DNA of 64,000 bases from JBKCUI01 sp052161625 (GTDB taxonomy: Bacteria; Planctomycetota; Planctomycetia; Pirellulales; Pirellulaceae): assembly GCA_052161625.1 (NCBI GenBank), contig CP197412.1, one strand, 5' to 3'. Shown piece after piece: positions 53,936 to 63,174 of this stretch. Position 1 is the first letter of the stretch. The number at the start of each line of letters is the position of its first letter. The notes beneath the pieces were generated by a model. It saw nothing but the letters and a program-made list of their open reading frames with translations. It had not been told where the DNA came from and searched no databases. Made by a program: the position numbers and the translations under genes.

Positions 53936-54757
53936 ATGTCCCATACTCTCAAAATTGAAAATCTGCACGTCTCTGTTGAAGGCAAGGAGATCCTCCGCGG
54001 AGTGAATTTGACGATTCACTTTGGAGAAACCCATGCGTTGATGGGTCCCAACGGTTCGGGCAAGAGTACGTTGGGATTGGCGATCTCGGGGCATCCGAAC
54101 TACGAGATCACTTCGGGATCGATCTTGCTCGATGGCGAGGAAATCACCGAATGGGAAGCCGACGCGCGAGCTCGCGCCGGGATCTTCATGGCGTTTCAAA
54201 GACCGATTGCCATCCCTGGAGTAAAGACGGCGGATTTCCTTCGGCATGCGACGACGAATGTTCGCCGACCGGACCGCAAAGAGGGTCAAGATTTGATTCC
54301 GATGCGTGAGTTTCGCAAGGAATTGAAGTCCAAGATGGAGCAGCTCAAGATCGATGCCGAGTTCGCGCGTCGTTACGTCAACGATGGTTTCTCGGGTGGA
54401 GAAATGAAGCGTTCCGAAATTTTGACGATGGCCATGTTATCTCCCAAGTTCGCGATTCTGGATGAGACCGATAGTGGATTGGACGCCGATGCAGTTCGAT
54501 TGGCCAGTGCATCGATCGCTGAGATCGGTAAAGACAAGATGGGGCTATTGATCATCACCCACCACGACAAGCTCTTAGAGCACAACCCACCTCAATTCAC
54601 CCACGTCATGCTGGGGGGGCGAATTGTAGAAACAGGCGGATCGGAGTTGGCGAGGGAGCTTCACGATCACGGGTACGAGCGGATTCGAAAGACCTACCCG
54701 GATGCCGAAGCAGCGAACCAAGAAATGTTGGCTAAAGAAGAGCCCGTTACCGCCTAA
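53936..54757 (+). CDS. sufC: SufC Fe-S assembly ATPase
   Basis: 273 residues. ABC ATPase with Walker A GPNGSGKSTLG (residues about 37-47), a Q-loop in MAFQRPIAIPGVKT, signature NDGFSGGEMKRSEIL and Walker B FAILDETDSGLDADAV, followed by the H-loop ITHHDKLLE. The lack of a membrane domain and the SufC-specific ETDSGLD identify it. It drives SufBCD scaffold dynamics for cluster assembly in the cytoplasm. It heads a block sufC-sufB-sufD with gaps of 39 and 2 bases. Confidence 0.97.
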   Translation: MSHTLKIENLHVSVEGKEILRGVNLTIHFGETHALMGPNGSGKSTLGLAISGHPNYEITSGSILLDGEEITEWEADARARAGIFMAFQRPIAIPGVKTADFLRHATTNVRRPDRKEGQDLIPMREFRKELKSKMEQLKIDAEFARRYVNDGFSGGEMKRSEILTMAMLSPKFAILDETDSGLDADAVRLASASIAEIGKDKMGLLIITHHDKLLEHNPPQFTHVMLGGRIVETGGSELARELHDHGYERIRKTYPDAEAANQEMLAKEEPVTA

Positions 54758-54796
54758 ATCGAACTCGTTAATCACTTACCTTAGAAGCGCAAATCC

Positions 54797-56206
54797 ATGT
54801 CAACAGACATCGTCACTAGCACGGAAGAGTTCGGCGAAATCAACAAATATGATTTCCGAACGGACAGCAAAGCGGTCTTCAAGGCTCGTAAAGGGCTCGA
54901 TGTAGAGATCGTCAATCAAATCTCGGAGATGAAGAATGAGCCGGAGTGGATGCGGCAGTTTCGTCTAAAGTCGCTTGAAATTTTCCATTCCAAACCCATG
55001 CCCACATGGGGTGGGGCGATCGATGTCAACTTCCAGGACATCTTTTATTACTTGAAGCCGACCGACAAACAGGGTCGTACTTGGGATGAAGTCCCTCAAG
55101 AGATCAAAGACACATTCGATAAGCTTGGTATCCCCGAAGCGGAACGAAAGTTCTTGTCAGGGGTGAAAGCCCAGTTTGAGAGCGAAGTGGTGTATGGATC
55201 TCTCAAGGAAGACTTGCAGAATCAAGGGGTCATTTTCACCGATACCGATTCGGCGATCAAAGAGTACCCGGACTTGCTCCGCGAGTATTTCGGCACGATC
55301 ATTCCTCCGACGGACAACAAGTTCGCGGCTTTGAACTCGGCCGTTTGGTCGGGTGGCTCGTTCATTTATGTTCCAAAGGGAGTGAAGATCGAGTTTCCTC
55401 TCCAAGCCTATTTCCGCATCAACGCGGAAAACATGGGGCAGTTTGAAAGGACATTGATCATTGTCGACGAAGGTGCCAGCGTGCACTATGTCGAAGGTTG
55501 CACGGCCCCGATGTATTCCTCGGAATCGCTCCACTCCGCGGTTGTTGAGATCATTTGCAAACGCGGTAGCCGTTGCCGGTACACCACAATCCAAAATTGG
55601 GCCAACAACATCTACAACTTGGTGACCAAGCGAGCTGTTGCCTATGGCGATGCAACCATGGAATGGGTTGACGGTAATCTCGGTAGCAAACTCACGATGA
55701 AGTACCCAGCCGTTTACATGATGGAGCCGGGTGCTCGTGGTGAAATCCTGTCGATCGCGTTTGCGTCCAATGGTCAGCATCAGGATGCTGGCGCCAAGCT
55801 GGTGCATGCAGCGCCGCACACCACGGGGCAGATTATCAGCAAATCGATTTCGAAGAACGGCGGGCGAAGCAGTTATCGGGGGCTGGTTCGTGTCGAGCGC
55901 GACGCGAAGAAGTCGAAGTGCAACGTCGTGTGCGATGCGTTGATTCTCGACGCCAAGAGTCGTAGCGACACCTACCCGTACATCGAGATACTCGATCAAG
56001 ACGTAAGCGTTGGGCATGAAGCGAGCGTCTCCCGCATCGGTGAAGAGCAGATGTTCTATTTGATGAGCCGAGGCTTGAGCGAAGCGGAAGCGAGCACGAT
56101 GATTGTCAACGGCTTTATCGAACCGCTGGTAAAGGAATTGCCGATGGAATACGCGGTCGAGATGAACCGACTGATTCAATTGCAAATGGAAGGATCGGTG
56201 GGCTAG
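54797..56206 (+). CDS. sufB: SufB Fe-S scaffold protein
   Basis: 469 residues, the expected length. Family hallmarks are PEWMRQFRLKSLEIFHSKPM, FIYVPKGVKIEFPLQAYFRI, SVHYVEGCTAPMYSSESLHS (with the candidate ligand Cys in EGCTAP), QNWANNIYNLVTKRAV and GHEASVSRIGEEQMFYLMSR near the end. The beta-helix core ends with the SufB-specific ASTMIVNGFIEPLVKELP. It is the scaffold on which the cluster is built, with SufC and SufD. It ends two bases before sufD. Confidence 0.97.
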   Translation: MSTDIVTSTEEFGEINKYDFRTDSKAVFKARKGLDVEIVNQISEMKNEPEWMRQFRLKSLEIFHSKPMPTWGGAIDVNFQDIFYYLKPTDKQGRTWDEVPQEIKDTFDKLGIPEAERKFLSGVKAQFESEVVYGSLKEDLQNQGVIFTDTDSAIKEYPDLLREYFGTIIPPTDNKFAALNSAVWSGGSFIYVPKGVKIEFPLQAYFRINAENMGQFERTLIIVDEGASVHYVEGCTAPMYSSESLHSAVVEIICKRGSRCRYTTIQNWANNIYNLVTKRAVAYGDATMEWVDGNLGSKLTMKYPAVYMMEPGARGEILSIAFASNGQHQDAGAKLVHAAPHTTGQIISKSISKNGGRSSYRGLVRVERDAKKSKCNVVCDALILDAKSRSDTYPYIEILDQDVSVGHEASVSRIGEEQMFYLMSRGLSEAEASTMIVNGFIEPLVKELPMEYAVEMNRLIQLQMEGSVG

Positions 56207-56208
56207 CT

Positions 56209-57534
56209 ATGAATGCAGCATTGATCGCAAATGAGTCTCTGGGGAAATTCTCGCGGGAAGGCTTTGACGAGTTCGTCGCGAGGCGGATCGACCCGGTGTG
56301 GTTGACAGAAAAGAGACGGAGCGTCTGGGAGTCCTTTGACGCAATGGATTGGCCGAATCCTCGAGATGAGAATTGGATGCGCTCCGATTTACGTGGGTTC
56401 AAGCTGGATAAATACGCGCCCGTTGATGAAACACGGGCCATCGAACCAACCGCTGCCCCGGTGCGACTACGTGACGGAGTGGATGTTGGGGGCGATATTT
56501 CCAGTGTCAACGGATTGGTCATATCGGAATCGCTCGATCCAGATTTGGCTGCGAAAGGGGTTGTATTCTGTTCCCTTTCCAAGGCGTGCCGAGAGTACGC
56601 AGAGGTGGTGAAGAAGCACCTTCATAGCTTGATCGATACCACGTCGGATCGCTTCGCAGCCTTGGAAGCCGCGATGTGGAGCGATGGTGCGTTCCTCTAT
56701 GTTCCCAGGAATGTGGTGGTGGATAAGCCGCTACATTTGCATTCCGCGATGCTTGAGGGCGGAATCGATTTGGCCCATACCCTCGTGGTGCTCGATGAAG
56801 GTGCGCAAGCGACGGTTTTGACCGAATGCAGCAGCGAAACCGAGCAAGGTTCGGGGTTCCATTGCGGTGGAGTGGAGTTAATCCTCGGAGCTCGGTCCAA
56901 TTTGCGTTTTGTGAGCTTGCAGGATTGGGGCCAAAAAGTTTGGGCGTTCGCGCATCAGAAGGCGAGCGTTGGGCAGGATGCAACAATCCAATGGACGGTG
57001 GCAGCCATGGGAAGCCGATTTGCGCAGGTGGATCAGCAAGTAGAGATGGTTGCCCCGGGAGCTAGCAGCTTCGTGAATGGAGTCATGTTCACACGCGACC
57101 GTCAGCACTTGACTTACAACACGATCCAGAGGCACTGCTCGCAGCATTGCACTAGCGACTTCCTTTATAAGTCGGTTCTCCAAGATCGCTCTCGTACGGT
57201 ATGGCGAGGGATGATCAAAGTGGATGAAGGCGCCGACAAAACAGACGGCTATCAGCGCAATGACAATTTGATGCTGAGCGACCATGCTCGGGCGGATTCC
57301 ATTCCCGGTCTGGAGATCAAGGCGGATGATGTTCGATGTACGCACGGCAGCACGAGCGGGCGGGTTGACGAAGAGTTGATTTTCTACGCCCAAACGCGTG
57401 GCTTCACGCGTCGCGAGGCGGTATTGATGATTGTCACCGGGTTCTTTCAGCAGATCTTTGATCGAATCACGATCGAGTCGGTACGGGAGGCGCTCGGGGC
57501 CGCCATCGCCCGGCAAGTGCGTCAGGTCGATTAG
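56209..57534 (+). CDS. sufD: SufD Fe-S cluster assembly protein
   Basis: 441 residues. The N-terminus (WLTEKRRSVWESFDAMDWPN) and the core segments WSDGAFLYVPRNVVVDKPLH, YNTIQRHCSQHCTSDFLYKS, VWRGMIKVDEGADKTDGYQR, NDNLMLSDHARADSIPGLEI and CTHGSTSGRVDEELIFYAQT match SufD. The conserved His in RCTHGSTSG is present. It partners SufB in the SufBC2D complex and takes part in iron entry. It follows sufB by two bases. Confidence 0.95.
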   Translation: MNAALIANESLGKFSREGFDEFVARRIDPVWLTEKRRSVWESFDAMDWPNPRDENWMRSDLRGFKLDKYAPVDETRAIEPTAAPVRLRDGVDVGGDISSVNGLVISESLDPDLAAKGVVFCSLSKACREYAEVVKKHLHSLIDTTSDRFAALEAAMWSDGAFLYVPRNVVVDKPLHLHSAMLEGGIDLAHTLVVLDEGAQATVLTECSSETEQGSGFHCGGVELILGARSNLRFVSLQDWGQKVWAFAHQKASVGQDATIQWTVAAMGSRFAQVDQQVEMVAPGASSFVNGVMFTRDRQHLTYNTIQRHCSQHCTSDFLYKSVLQDRSRTVWRGMIKVDEGADKTDGYQRNDNLMLSDHARADSIPGLEIKADDVRCTHGSTSGRVDEELIFYAQTRGFTRREAVLMIVTGFFQQIFDRITIESVREALGAAIARQVRQVD

Positions 57535-57599
57535 CGCGTGTTGTGCACTGATCAGCACGCTATTCACTAAAACTCAACACCAACCCTCTCCCAGCCAAA

Positions 57600-57908
57600 G
57601 TGTATCATTCCGTTTGCGATCTCTCTGAGTTGAAACCCAATGTTCCAGCGACATTCGAAGTCGACGATCGGTTTGTGCTAGTTACTTTCATCGATGGCGA
57701 GGTGTACTGCATCGATGATGTTTGTACGCACGACGGCGGTACGCTCGGGGAAGGGGAAGTGGACGGGAACTGCATCGCATGCCCTCGCCATGGAGCGAAG
57801 TTCGATCTTCGCTCTGGGGACGCATTGTGCATGCCCGCCACCGAGCCGACATGCTCGCATGATGTGAAGGTGGAATCTGGCAAAGTCTTCGTTCAATTGC
57901 GAGATTAA
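57600..57908 (+). CDS. Rieske-type ferredoxin (SUF-linked)
   Basis: 102 residues from GTG 57600. The Rieske [2Fe-2S] ligands are Cys and His pairs: CTHDGGTLGEG and CPRHGAKFDLRSG (C-x-H...C-x-x-H). VYCIDDVCTH and GDALCMPATEPTCSHDVKVE are the usual flanks of the small non-haem ferredoxin type (NirD/BphF-like). Between sufD and sufT it is common in bacterial suf loci; it probably delivers electrons for the assembly or is a maturation target. Cytoplasmic. Confidence 0.92.
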   Translation: MYHSVCDLSELKPNVPATFEVDDRFVLVTFIDGEVYCIDDVCTHDGGTLGEGEVDGNCIACPRHGAKFDLRSGDALCMPATEPTCSHDVKVESGKVFVQLRD

Positions 57909-58051
57909 GGGCCTTAGGGGCCTCGTGCGGGTGCCGAATCCCGTTCTCGCACAGGAGTTCCGCGAGCGCAACCCGCATGCGGCAAGCGATCGGCACACAT
58001 TTCGAATTTATCTATTTGGCAAACAACGACAGCGATTGGGAGATAAGCAAA

Positions 58052-58366
58052 GTGATTACGGAAGACCATGTTCGCGAGCAGCTCAAACAAGTCATCGACC
58101 CAGAGCTTTTCGTCAATATCGTCGATTTGGGGCTGATCTATGTGGTGGATATTCAGCCCGCGGACGAGGGGAAGTTCAACGTCAATGTTGAAATGACCAT
58201 GACCAGCCCCATGTGTCCGGCTGGCCCTCAATTGGTTGCCAACAGCCGTCAAGTTGTGGAGGCGATTGAAGGAGTCGCGGCCGTCGACATCAAGGTGGTC
58301 ATGGATCCACCCTGGACGCCCGATCGCATGACAGAAGACGCTCGCGATCAGCTCGGAATATTCTAA
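58052..58366 (+). CDS. sufT: SufT-like DUF59 (MIP18) protein
   Basis: 104 residues from GTG 58052 (GGGAG 9-13 bases upstream), preferred over ATG 57977, which would add 25 unconserved residues. DUF59 signature: VREQLKQVIDPELFVNIVDL, GLIYVVDI, VEMTMTSPMCPAGPQLVAN and VVMDPPWTPDRMTEDARDQL. The Cys in SPMCPAG is the conserved active-site-like residue. SufT-like proteins help mature Fe-S proteins. It sits between the Rieske gene and the sufE-sufS fusion. Confidence 0.9.
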   Translation: MITEDHVREQLKQVIDPELFVNIVDLGLIYVVDIQPADEGKFNVNVEMTMTSPMCPAGPQLVANSRQVVEAIEGVAAVDIKVVMDPPWTPDRMTEDARDQLGIF

Positions 58367-58417
58367 GTCTTCCATTCGCGGAACGGCACCTATTCTAAAG
58401 TTGAAACAATTGGAATC

Positions 58418-60118
58418 ATGATGGATTCGTTAGAGGACTTGGTCGAGGAATTCCGGGATCTCGAGACTCCAGAAGAGCGAATCCAATACTTGATCGAACT
58501 TGGGAGCTCGCTGCCGGACTTGTCCAGCGAGTATTGCACGGAAGAGTATCGCGTCGTCGGCTGCCAGAGCATGGTCTGGTTCGTGCCCCACTGGGATGGG
58601 ACCGAGTTCACCTTCGAGGCATCCAGCGACGCCCCAATGGTACGGGGATTGGCCGCGATTCTTGTTTCTGCTTTCAGCGGAAAGACACCCCAAGCGATTC
58701 TCGAGTTCCCCATCGAGACCATCTTTGAAGACCTCCACTTGAAGTCCTTCCTTTCACCGCTTCGAAGCAATGGATTGAATTCCATGATCAAGCGGGTGCG
58801 GGAGTTCGCATTGGAGAAGCTGGTGGAGGGTACCCCTCAACTACCCACTACCACCCCTGCATCGAGACGAGCGGACGAAACGAAGCCGGCGATCACCGAA
58901 CAAATTGATGCAATTCGCGAGGACTTCCCTATTCTCGCCCAAAAGAGCAATTCCGGGGTGGCCATCGCGTACTTGGACAACGCCGCGTCGTCACAGCGAC
59001 CTGTGCAAGTCATCGAAGCGATTTCCAGCGTGTTCCGAGAGCATTACTCCAATGTTCATCGCTCGGGTCATGAGTGGGCTGGAACTACCACCGAGAAGAT
59101 GGAGGCGTCGCGGGAAGCCGTTCGTCGCTACATCGATGCTCCCTCCGCCGACGAGGTTATCTTTACGTCGGGGACTACCGCTTCGATCAACTGTGTTGCC
59201 CAGAGTTGGGGGCGATCTCGATTGTCCGAGGGGGATGAGATTCTCCTCTCGGAGATGGAGCATCATGCAAACATCGTTCCTTGGCAGCAACTAGCCTCGC
59301 AGTGCGGTGTAAGACTCCGTTGGATCCCTATCGACGATGACTTTCAAATCGACATGGACGCTTACAAAGCGTTGCTCTCTCCCAAAGTGAAATTGGTATC
59401 GATAACGGCCGTTTCCAATGTGTTGGGGACTGTCAATCCGGTGCAACAGGTTGTTCGGGAAGCAAAGCAATTCGGTGCGAAGGTACTGATCGACGCCGCG
59501 CAGGCCGTACCTCATGGTCCTTTGTCCGTTCAGGATTGGGATGCAGATTGGGTCGTCTTCAGCGGCCACAAGATGCTTGCAAGCTCGGGAGTGGGAGTGC
59601 TTTGGGGCCGTAGGGAGATCCTGGAGGCCATGCCCGCTTGGCAGGGCGGGGGGAATATGATCAAGCTTGTTACGAAAGAGGGATTCACCGAAGCCGGTCT
59701 GCCACACAGATTCGAGGCTGGCACGCCTGCGATTGCCGAGATCGTATCGTTTCAACCTGCGATTGAGTTTTTGGAGAAGCTTGGTGGGTCCGCATTGCGG
59801 GATCACGAGCGAGTTTTGGCGGACAGGGCGATCGAAGGTCTTCGAGAGATTCCTGGGGTTTCGATTTATTCGCCCAAGCTCGGGGAGCGAGCGGGGATTG
59901 TTTCGTTCAATCTAGCAGAGGTTCACGGCGATTCTGTCGCTCGTTTTTTGGACTCGCGCGGGATTGCTGTTCGGGTAGGACATCACTGTGCAATGCCTCT
60001 TCATCATCGGCTTGGAATCTCCGTCAGTTGCCGGGCCAGTTTCTACCTTTACAACACGATTGAGGAAGTGGACAGGCTGGTAGCTGCTGTGCACGATGCA
60101 GCTTCACTCTTTCGCTAA
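58418..60118 (+). CDS. sufS: SufE-SufS fusion: sulfur transfer protein plus cysteine desulfurase
   Basis: 566 residues. Residues 1-140 are a SufE domain (LVEEFRDLETPEERIQYLIE, CTEEYRVVGCQSMVWFVP) whose sulfur-accepting Cys is Cys49 (VVGCQS). After a Pro/Thr-rich linker of about 20 residues, a group II SufS-type desulfurase begins near 165 (IREDFPILAQKSNS, AYLDNAASSQRP). Its PLP Lys is Lys385 in FSGHKMLASSGVGV and its persulfide Cys is Cys538 in ISVSCRASFYLYNT, with GHHCAMPL before it. Both partners of the normally separate SufS/SufE pair are thus in one chain, ending the suf locus. It supplies sulfur to SufBCD. Intact by length. Confidence 0.93.
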   Translation: MMDSLEDLVEEFRDLETPEERIQYLIELGSSLPDLSSEYCTEEYRVVGCQSMVWFVPHWDGTEFTFEASSDAPMVRGLAAILVSAFSGKTPQAILEFPIETIFEDLHLKSFLSPLRSNGLNSMIKRVREFALEKLVEGTPQLPTTTPASRRADETKPAITEQIDAIREDFPILAQKSNSGVAIAYLDNAASSQRPVQVIEAISSVFREHYSNVHRSGHEWAGTTTEKMEASREAVRRYIDAPSADEVIFTSGTTASINCVAQSWGRSRLSEGDEILLSEMEHHANIVPWQQLASQCGVRLRWIPIDDDFQIDMDAYKALLSPKVKLVSITAVSNVLGTVNPVQQVVREAKQFGAKVLIDAAQAVPHGPLSVQDWDADWVVFSGHKMLASSGVGVLWGRREILEAMPAWQGGGNMIKLVTKEGFTEAGLPHRFEAGTPAIAEIVSFQPAIEFLEKLGGSALRDHERVLADRAIEGLREIPGVSIYSPKLGERAGIVSFNLAEVHGDSVARFLDSRGIAVRVGHHCAMPLHHRLGISVSCRASFYLYNTIEEVDRLVAAVHDAASLFR

Positions 60119-60262
60119 TTCCGACTTTCTTTATTCGATCCGCATTGCATCGGATCGTTAGGTCAGGTGTAGAATGATCGCTGCAAAGGGGATCGCCGGG
60201 GCCTGCGCCTGAAACGTGCGTCGGTCCCAGCCACCACTCGATTTTCGCTTGGAATTCCCATC

Positions 60263-61651
60263 GTGAGCACCGAAGGTCCTTCTACGACAAGTGAGACAGA
60301 CGTCTCGACCTCCCAACCCGATGCGTCCCAACCCGATGCGAGAGCTGACGAGCGTGGAACGACAGGAAAACCGAAGGGTTCTATCCTTCAGGACCGTTCC
60401 TTTTGGGGGCTGGCCATCACGCAGTTTCTAGGGGCGTTCAACGACAATCTCTACAAGCAGCTCATTCTCTTGATCGCGATTCCCGCGGCGGGTGCAGCTG
60501 TGGGGGAAGACATGCAGGGGTATGCCACTGCCTTATTCAGTCTACCGTTCGTCTTGTTTAGTGGTTTTGCCGGGTACCTTGCCGACCGTTTCAGCAAAAG
60601 CAAGATTATCGTGCTTTGCAAGCTGGCCGAGATCGTCATCACCTTGCTCGCAGTCGTAGCCTTTCTTTGGTATTCCAGCCTTGGAGATATTGGAACTTGG
60701 ACCGTCCTCTTTTGGATGGGAGTTCACAGCACCCTTTTTGGTCCCAGCAAATATGGCATATTGCCGGAGCTCTTTCGAGACGACGAGTTGCCGAGGGCAA
60801 ACGGCTTGATCCTGATGTCCACTTTTCTGGCCATCATTCTTGGAGTTGTCGCTGCAGGTGGGTTAAAGGATGTGCTGGTCGTCGTTCGTCCAGACAAGAG
60901 TTTGGATTTTAGTAATTTGTGGATCGGTTCACTGGTCTGCACTGGCGTCGCGGTAATTGGAACCGCAACCTCTTTTCTCATTCGTTCGACTCCACCGGCC
61001 CAGCAAGCTGCCAAGCTTTCCGCGAAGGACTTTGGCATTAGCAAGGAAATGAGAGAACTGTTAACGAAGGATCGGCCACTCCTGCTTTCCATCCTCGTTT
61101 CGAGCATGTTCTATGTGATCGCCGGAGTCGTGATGCCCACGGTCAATATTCTCGGTAAGAATCAATTGAAAGTGGCGCTGGACTTGAACACCAGCATCCT
61201 AACGGGAGGGTTGGCTATCGGCATCATTCTTGGTGCGGTAAGTGCCAACCTGGTGATGCGAGGTCTGAGGCCGCGGTCTCAAGTCTTCCTCGGGACCGTC
61301 GGCATGCTTGTATCGCTTATCGCTATTGGGGCATGGCAACCAGGGGGCCAACACCTTCTTGGATATTGGGGCGCGTTGCTTGGATTGATCGCGACGGGGA
61401 TGTTCGCGGCCGTGTTCATCATTCCCATCCAAGTCTTTATGCAGAAGCGCCCCCCCTCTGTCTTGAAGGGGAGGATGATCGGCACGATGAATCTGGCGAA
61501 CTTCATCGGGGTGCTTATCGCAGGACCGCTCTATCAAATTTTCCTTGCGATCACCACGGCGATTGGCTGGCCCGTCTCCTCCATTTTCTGGATGCTTGCG
61601 ATCCTGCTCCTGCCGATCGTGTGGTGGTATCGACTACCAGCAGAAGCGTAG
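60263..61651 (+). CDS. MFS transporter, LplT-like
   Basis: 462 residues from GTG 60263. The first 40 residues are Ser/Thr/Asp-rich and soluble. Then 11-12 membrane helices follow, beginning FWGLAITQFLGAFNDNLYKQ, the hallmark of the lysophospholipid transporter LplT and the transporter half of Aas-like proteins. Also seen: GFAGYLADRFSKSKIIVLCK, WMGVHSTLFGPSKYGILPEL, ANGLILMSTFLAIILGVVAA, KGRMIGTMNLANFIGVLIAG. Substrate is uncertain; a role in lysophospholipid flipping or acyl-lipid handling is inferred. It begins 144 bases after the SUF fusion gene and converges with the hydrolase gene at 61659. Confidence 0.85.
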   Translation: MSTEGPSTTSETDVSTSQPDASQPDARADERGTTGKPKGSILQDRSFWGLAITQFLGAFNDNLYKQLILLIAIPAAGAAVGEDMQGYATALFSLPFVLFSGFAGYLADRFSKSKIIVLCKLAEIVITLLAVVAFLWYSSLGDIGTWTVLFWMGVHSTLFGPSKYGILPELFRDDELPRANGLILMSTFLAIILGVVAAGGLKDVLVVVRPDKSLDFSNLWIGSLVCTGVAVIGTATSFLIRSTPPAQQAAKLSAKDFGISKEMRELLTKDRPLLLSILVSSMFYVIAGVVMPTVNILGKNQLKVALDLNTSILTGGLAIGIILGAVSANLVMRGLRPRSQVFLGTVGMLVSLIAIGAWQPGGQHLLGYWGALLGLIATGMFAAVFIIPIQVFMQKRPPSVLKGRMIGTMNLANFIGVLIAGPLYQIFLAITTAIGWPVSSIFWMLAILLLPIVWWYRLPAEA

Positions 61652-61658
61652 GATGCGC

Positions 61659-62489
61659 CTAACGACCGAGCCTGTAAATTCGTTTCGCATTCTCTCCCCA
61701 AATCTTTTCACGATCCTGCGGCGGGAGCCGGTCCAGCCAACGCGAGACAATCTCGATCCAGCGTTCGTAGCTGCACGCAAGCCGAATTACAGGCCAATCG
61801 GAACCAAACAGAATGCGTTCGGGCCCAAAAGCTTGTAAGACTATCTCCCAATAAGGCTCGAGATCGGACAGCTTCCAGTTCGCATGATCTGCCTCGGTCA
61901 CCATCCCAGAAAGTTTGATGGATGTATTCGCGTAATGAGAGATTTCCGTCATCTTCTCGCTCCAGCCTCGGATACTCTTTTCCTTGATTCTCGGTTTGGC
62001 GATGTGATCGATAACGAAAGGCTGATCAGGAAAGGCCTTCACGAGGGCGATTGCATCGTCAAGCTGGTGTTCAAAAATAAGAATGTTATAGACCAAGCCA
62101 TGTTTTCGAAGCTTCGAAATCCCTCGTCGAAACGGTTCGCGAGCCATGAATTCGGGATCGGTCTCCCCCTGCACCACATGGCGCACCCCCACTGCCTTGG
62201 GCAGCGCCCCAAATGCAGCAGCCTGTTCCTCCACCTGTTCGCTTCGAAGATCGATCCAGCCAACGACTCCCTGAATCCAGTCATGCTGCGAGGCGAGTTT
62301 ACACAGGTACTCGTTTTCGACGAGCGATTGTCGGGCTTGAACTGCGACACAACCATCCAAGTTGGCTGACAGGAGCAATGGCTTTAAGTCGCCAGGGCCA
62401 AAGTCGCGATGAATGCTCGAGCCCTGCGGAATCCAATCGTACTGCGCAAGGTCGTAATTCCAGAAATGTTGGTGCGAGTCAATTCTCAT
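61659..62489 (-). CDS. Amidohydrolase 2 family protein, L-fuconolactonase-like
   Basis: 276 residues from ATG 62489, which overlaps the stop of the upstream RbsD/FucU gene by four bases (ATGA). The TIM-barrel hydrolase begins MRIDSHQHFWNYDLAQYDWI, the HxH motif of the amidohydrolase_2 family. Continuing segments include GVVGWIDLRSEQVEEQAAAF, KHGLVYNILIFEHQLDDAIA, PFVIDHIAKPRIKE and ERILFGSDWPVIRLACSYER (SDWP Asp). L-fuconolactonases hydrolyse the lactone made by fucose dehydrogenase. Cytoplasmic; co-translated with a mutarotase, which supports fucose-type sugar use. Confidence 0.9.
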   Translation of the reverse strand: MRIDSHQHFWNYDLAQYDWIPQGSSIHRDFGPGDLKPLLLSANLDGCVAVQARQSLVENEYLCKLASQHDWIQGVVGWIDLRSEQVEEQAAAFGALPKAVGVRHVVQGETDPEFMAREPFRRGISKLRKHGLVYNILIFEHQLDDAIALVKAFPDQPFVIDHIAKPRIKEKSIRGWSEKMTEISHYANTSIKLSGMVTEADHANWKLSDLEPYWEIVLQAFGPERILFGSDWPVIRLACSYERWIEIVSRWLDRLPPQDREKIWGENAKRIYRLGR

Positions 62490-62932
62490 GACGTGCGAAC
62501 TCCAACGACTAGTAGGAGATTTGCCCAAGTCGCTTGATCGGCCGTCTGGATGGTAAGCACATGATCATCCGACATGACCGAGTCGTAGAATTCCCATTTC
62601 ATAATCGGCTCGAGATCCCTTTTGAATGCAAGCTCCTTCATGATTGACCGATACTCGCCCCACACGACCGGATCCGTTTTTAGCGCGTACTCATCCGAAG
62701 GATCGATTCCCATGGTATGGATATGGTCGATCGGCAGAATCTCAAGCAGCGGACGCAGAACCTGCGCAACGGTCGGAACGCCTGGGGTCAATTGCAATGA
62801 CACCAGTTCTGCATTCGGACCTTTCTTCGACGAAGCAGGGTAATTTCCGTCCGCGATGAGAATTTTCGCGTGGTGGCCAGCGCGAGAAATGGCTTGGAGG
62901 ATTTGAGGGTGAAGGAGCGACGTCTTGAGCAT
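62486..62932 (-). CDS. RbsD/FucU family sugar mutarotase
   Basis: 148 residues. RbsD/FucU motifs: ILQAISRAGHHAKILIADGN (GHHAK-IADGNYPA, with the catalytic His and Asp), YPASSKKGPNAELVSLQL, VLRPLLEILPIDHI and VWGEYRSIMKELAFKRDLEP. The family interconverts the anomers of fucose or ribose. A FucU-like assignment is preferred because the downstream gene looks like an L-fuconolactonase. The stop overlaps the following ATG. No other fucose genes are in the window. Confidence 0.9.
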   Translation of the reverse strand: MLKTSLLHPQILQAISRAGHHAKILIADGNYPASSKKGPNAELVSLQLTPGVPTVAQVLRPLLEILPIDHIHTMGIDPSDEYALKTDPVVWGEYRSIMKELAFKRDLEPIMKWEFYDSVMSDDHVLTIQTADQATWANLLLVVGVRTS

Positions 62933-63174
62933 GCGAGAGGCCTGCGATCAAAGTGAGCAAAAGTTGGAAATGAACTAGGGAACCTACTTATACCATGGGA
63001 CTGCAAGCTGTTTTAGGCCGGCAAGATCTCGCGGTGAAAACTCACCTTGCGAAATAAGGCCGACTAATCGCCAAATTTGCAATACTGAGCTAGTTACCCT
63101 TGCAAGATTTCCTTAGACTGAAATTTCGATCTCCAACGCGAGTTTCAATCGGCAACTCGAAAATTTGGCTTGGC

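Noticed and set aside
55157..56185. A 342-codon minus-strand open frame.
   Set aside because: Antisense of sufB, with no recognisable domain.
60137..60157. A 6-bp hairpin (GATCCG...CGGATC) as a terminator after the SUF locus.
   Set aside because: The stem is short and no T run follows.
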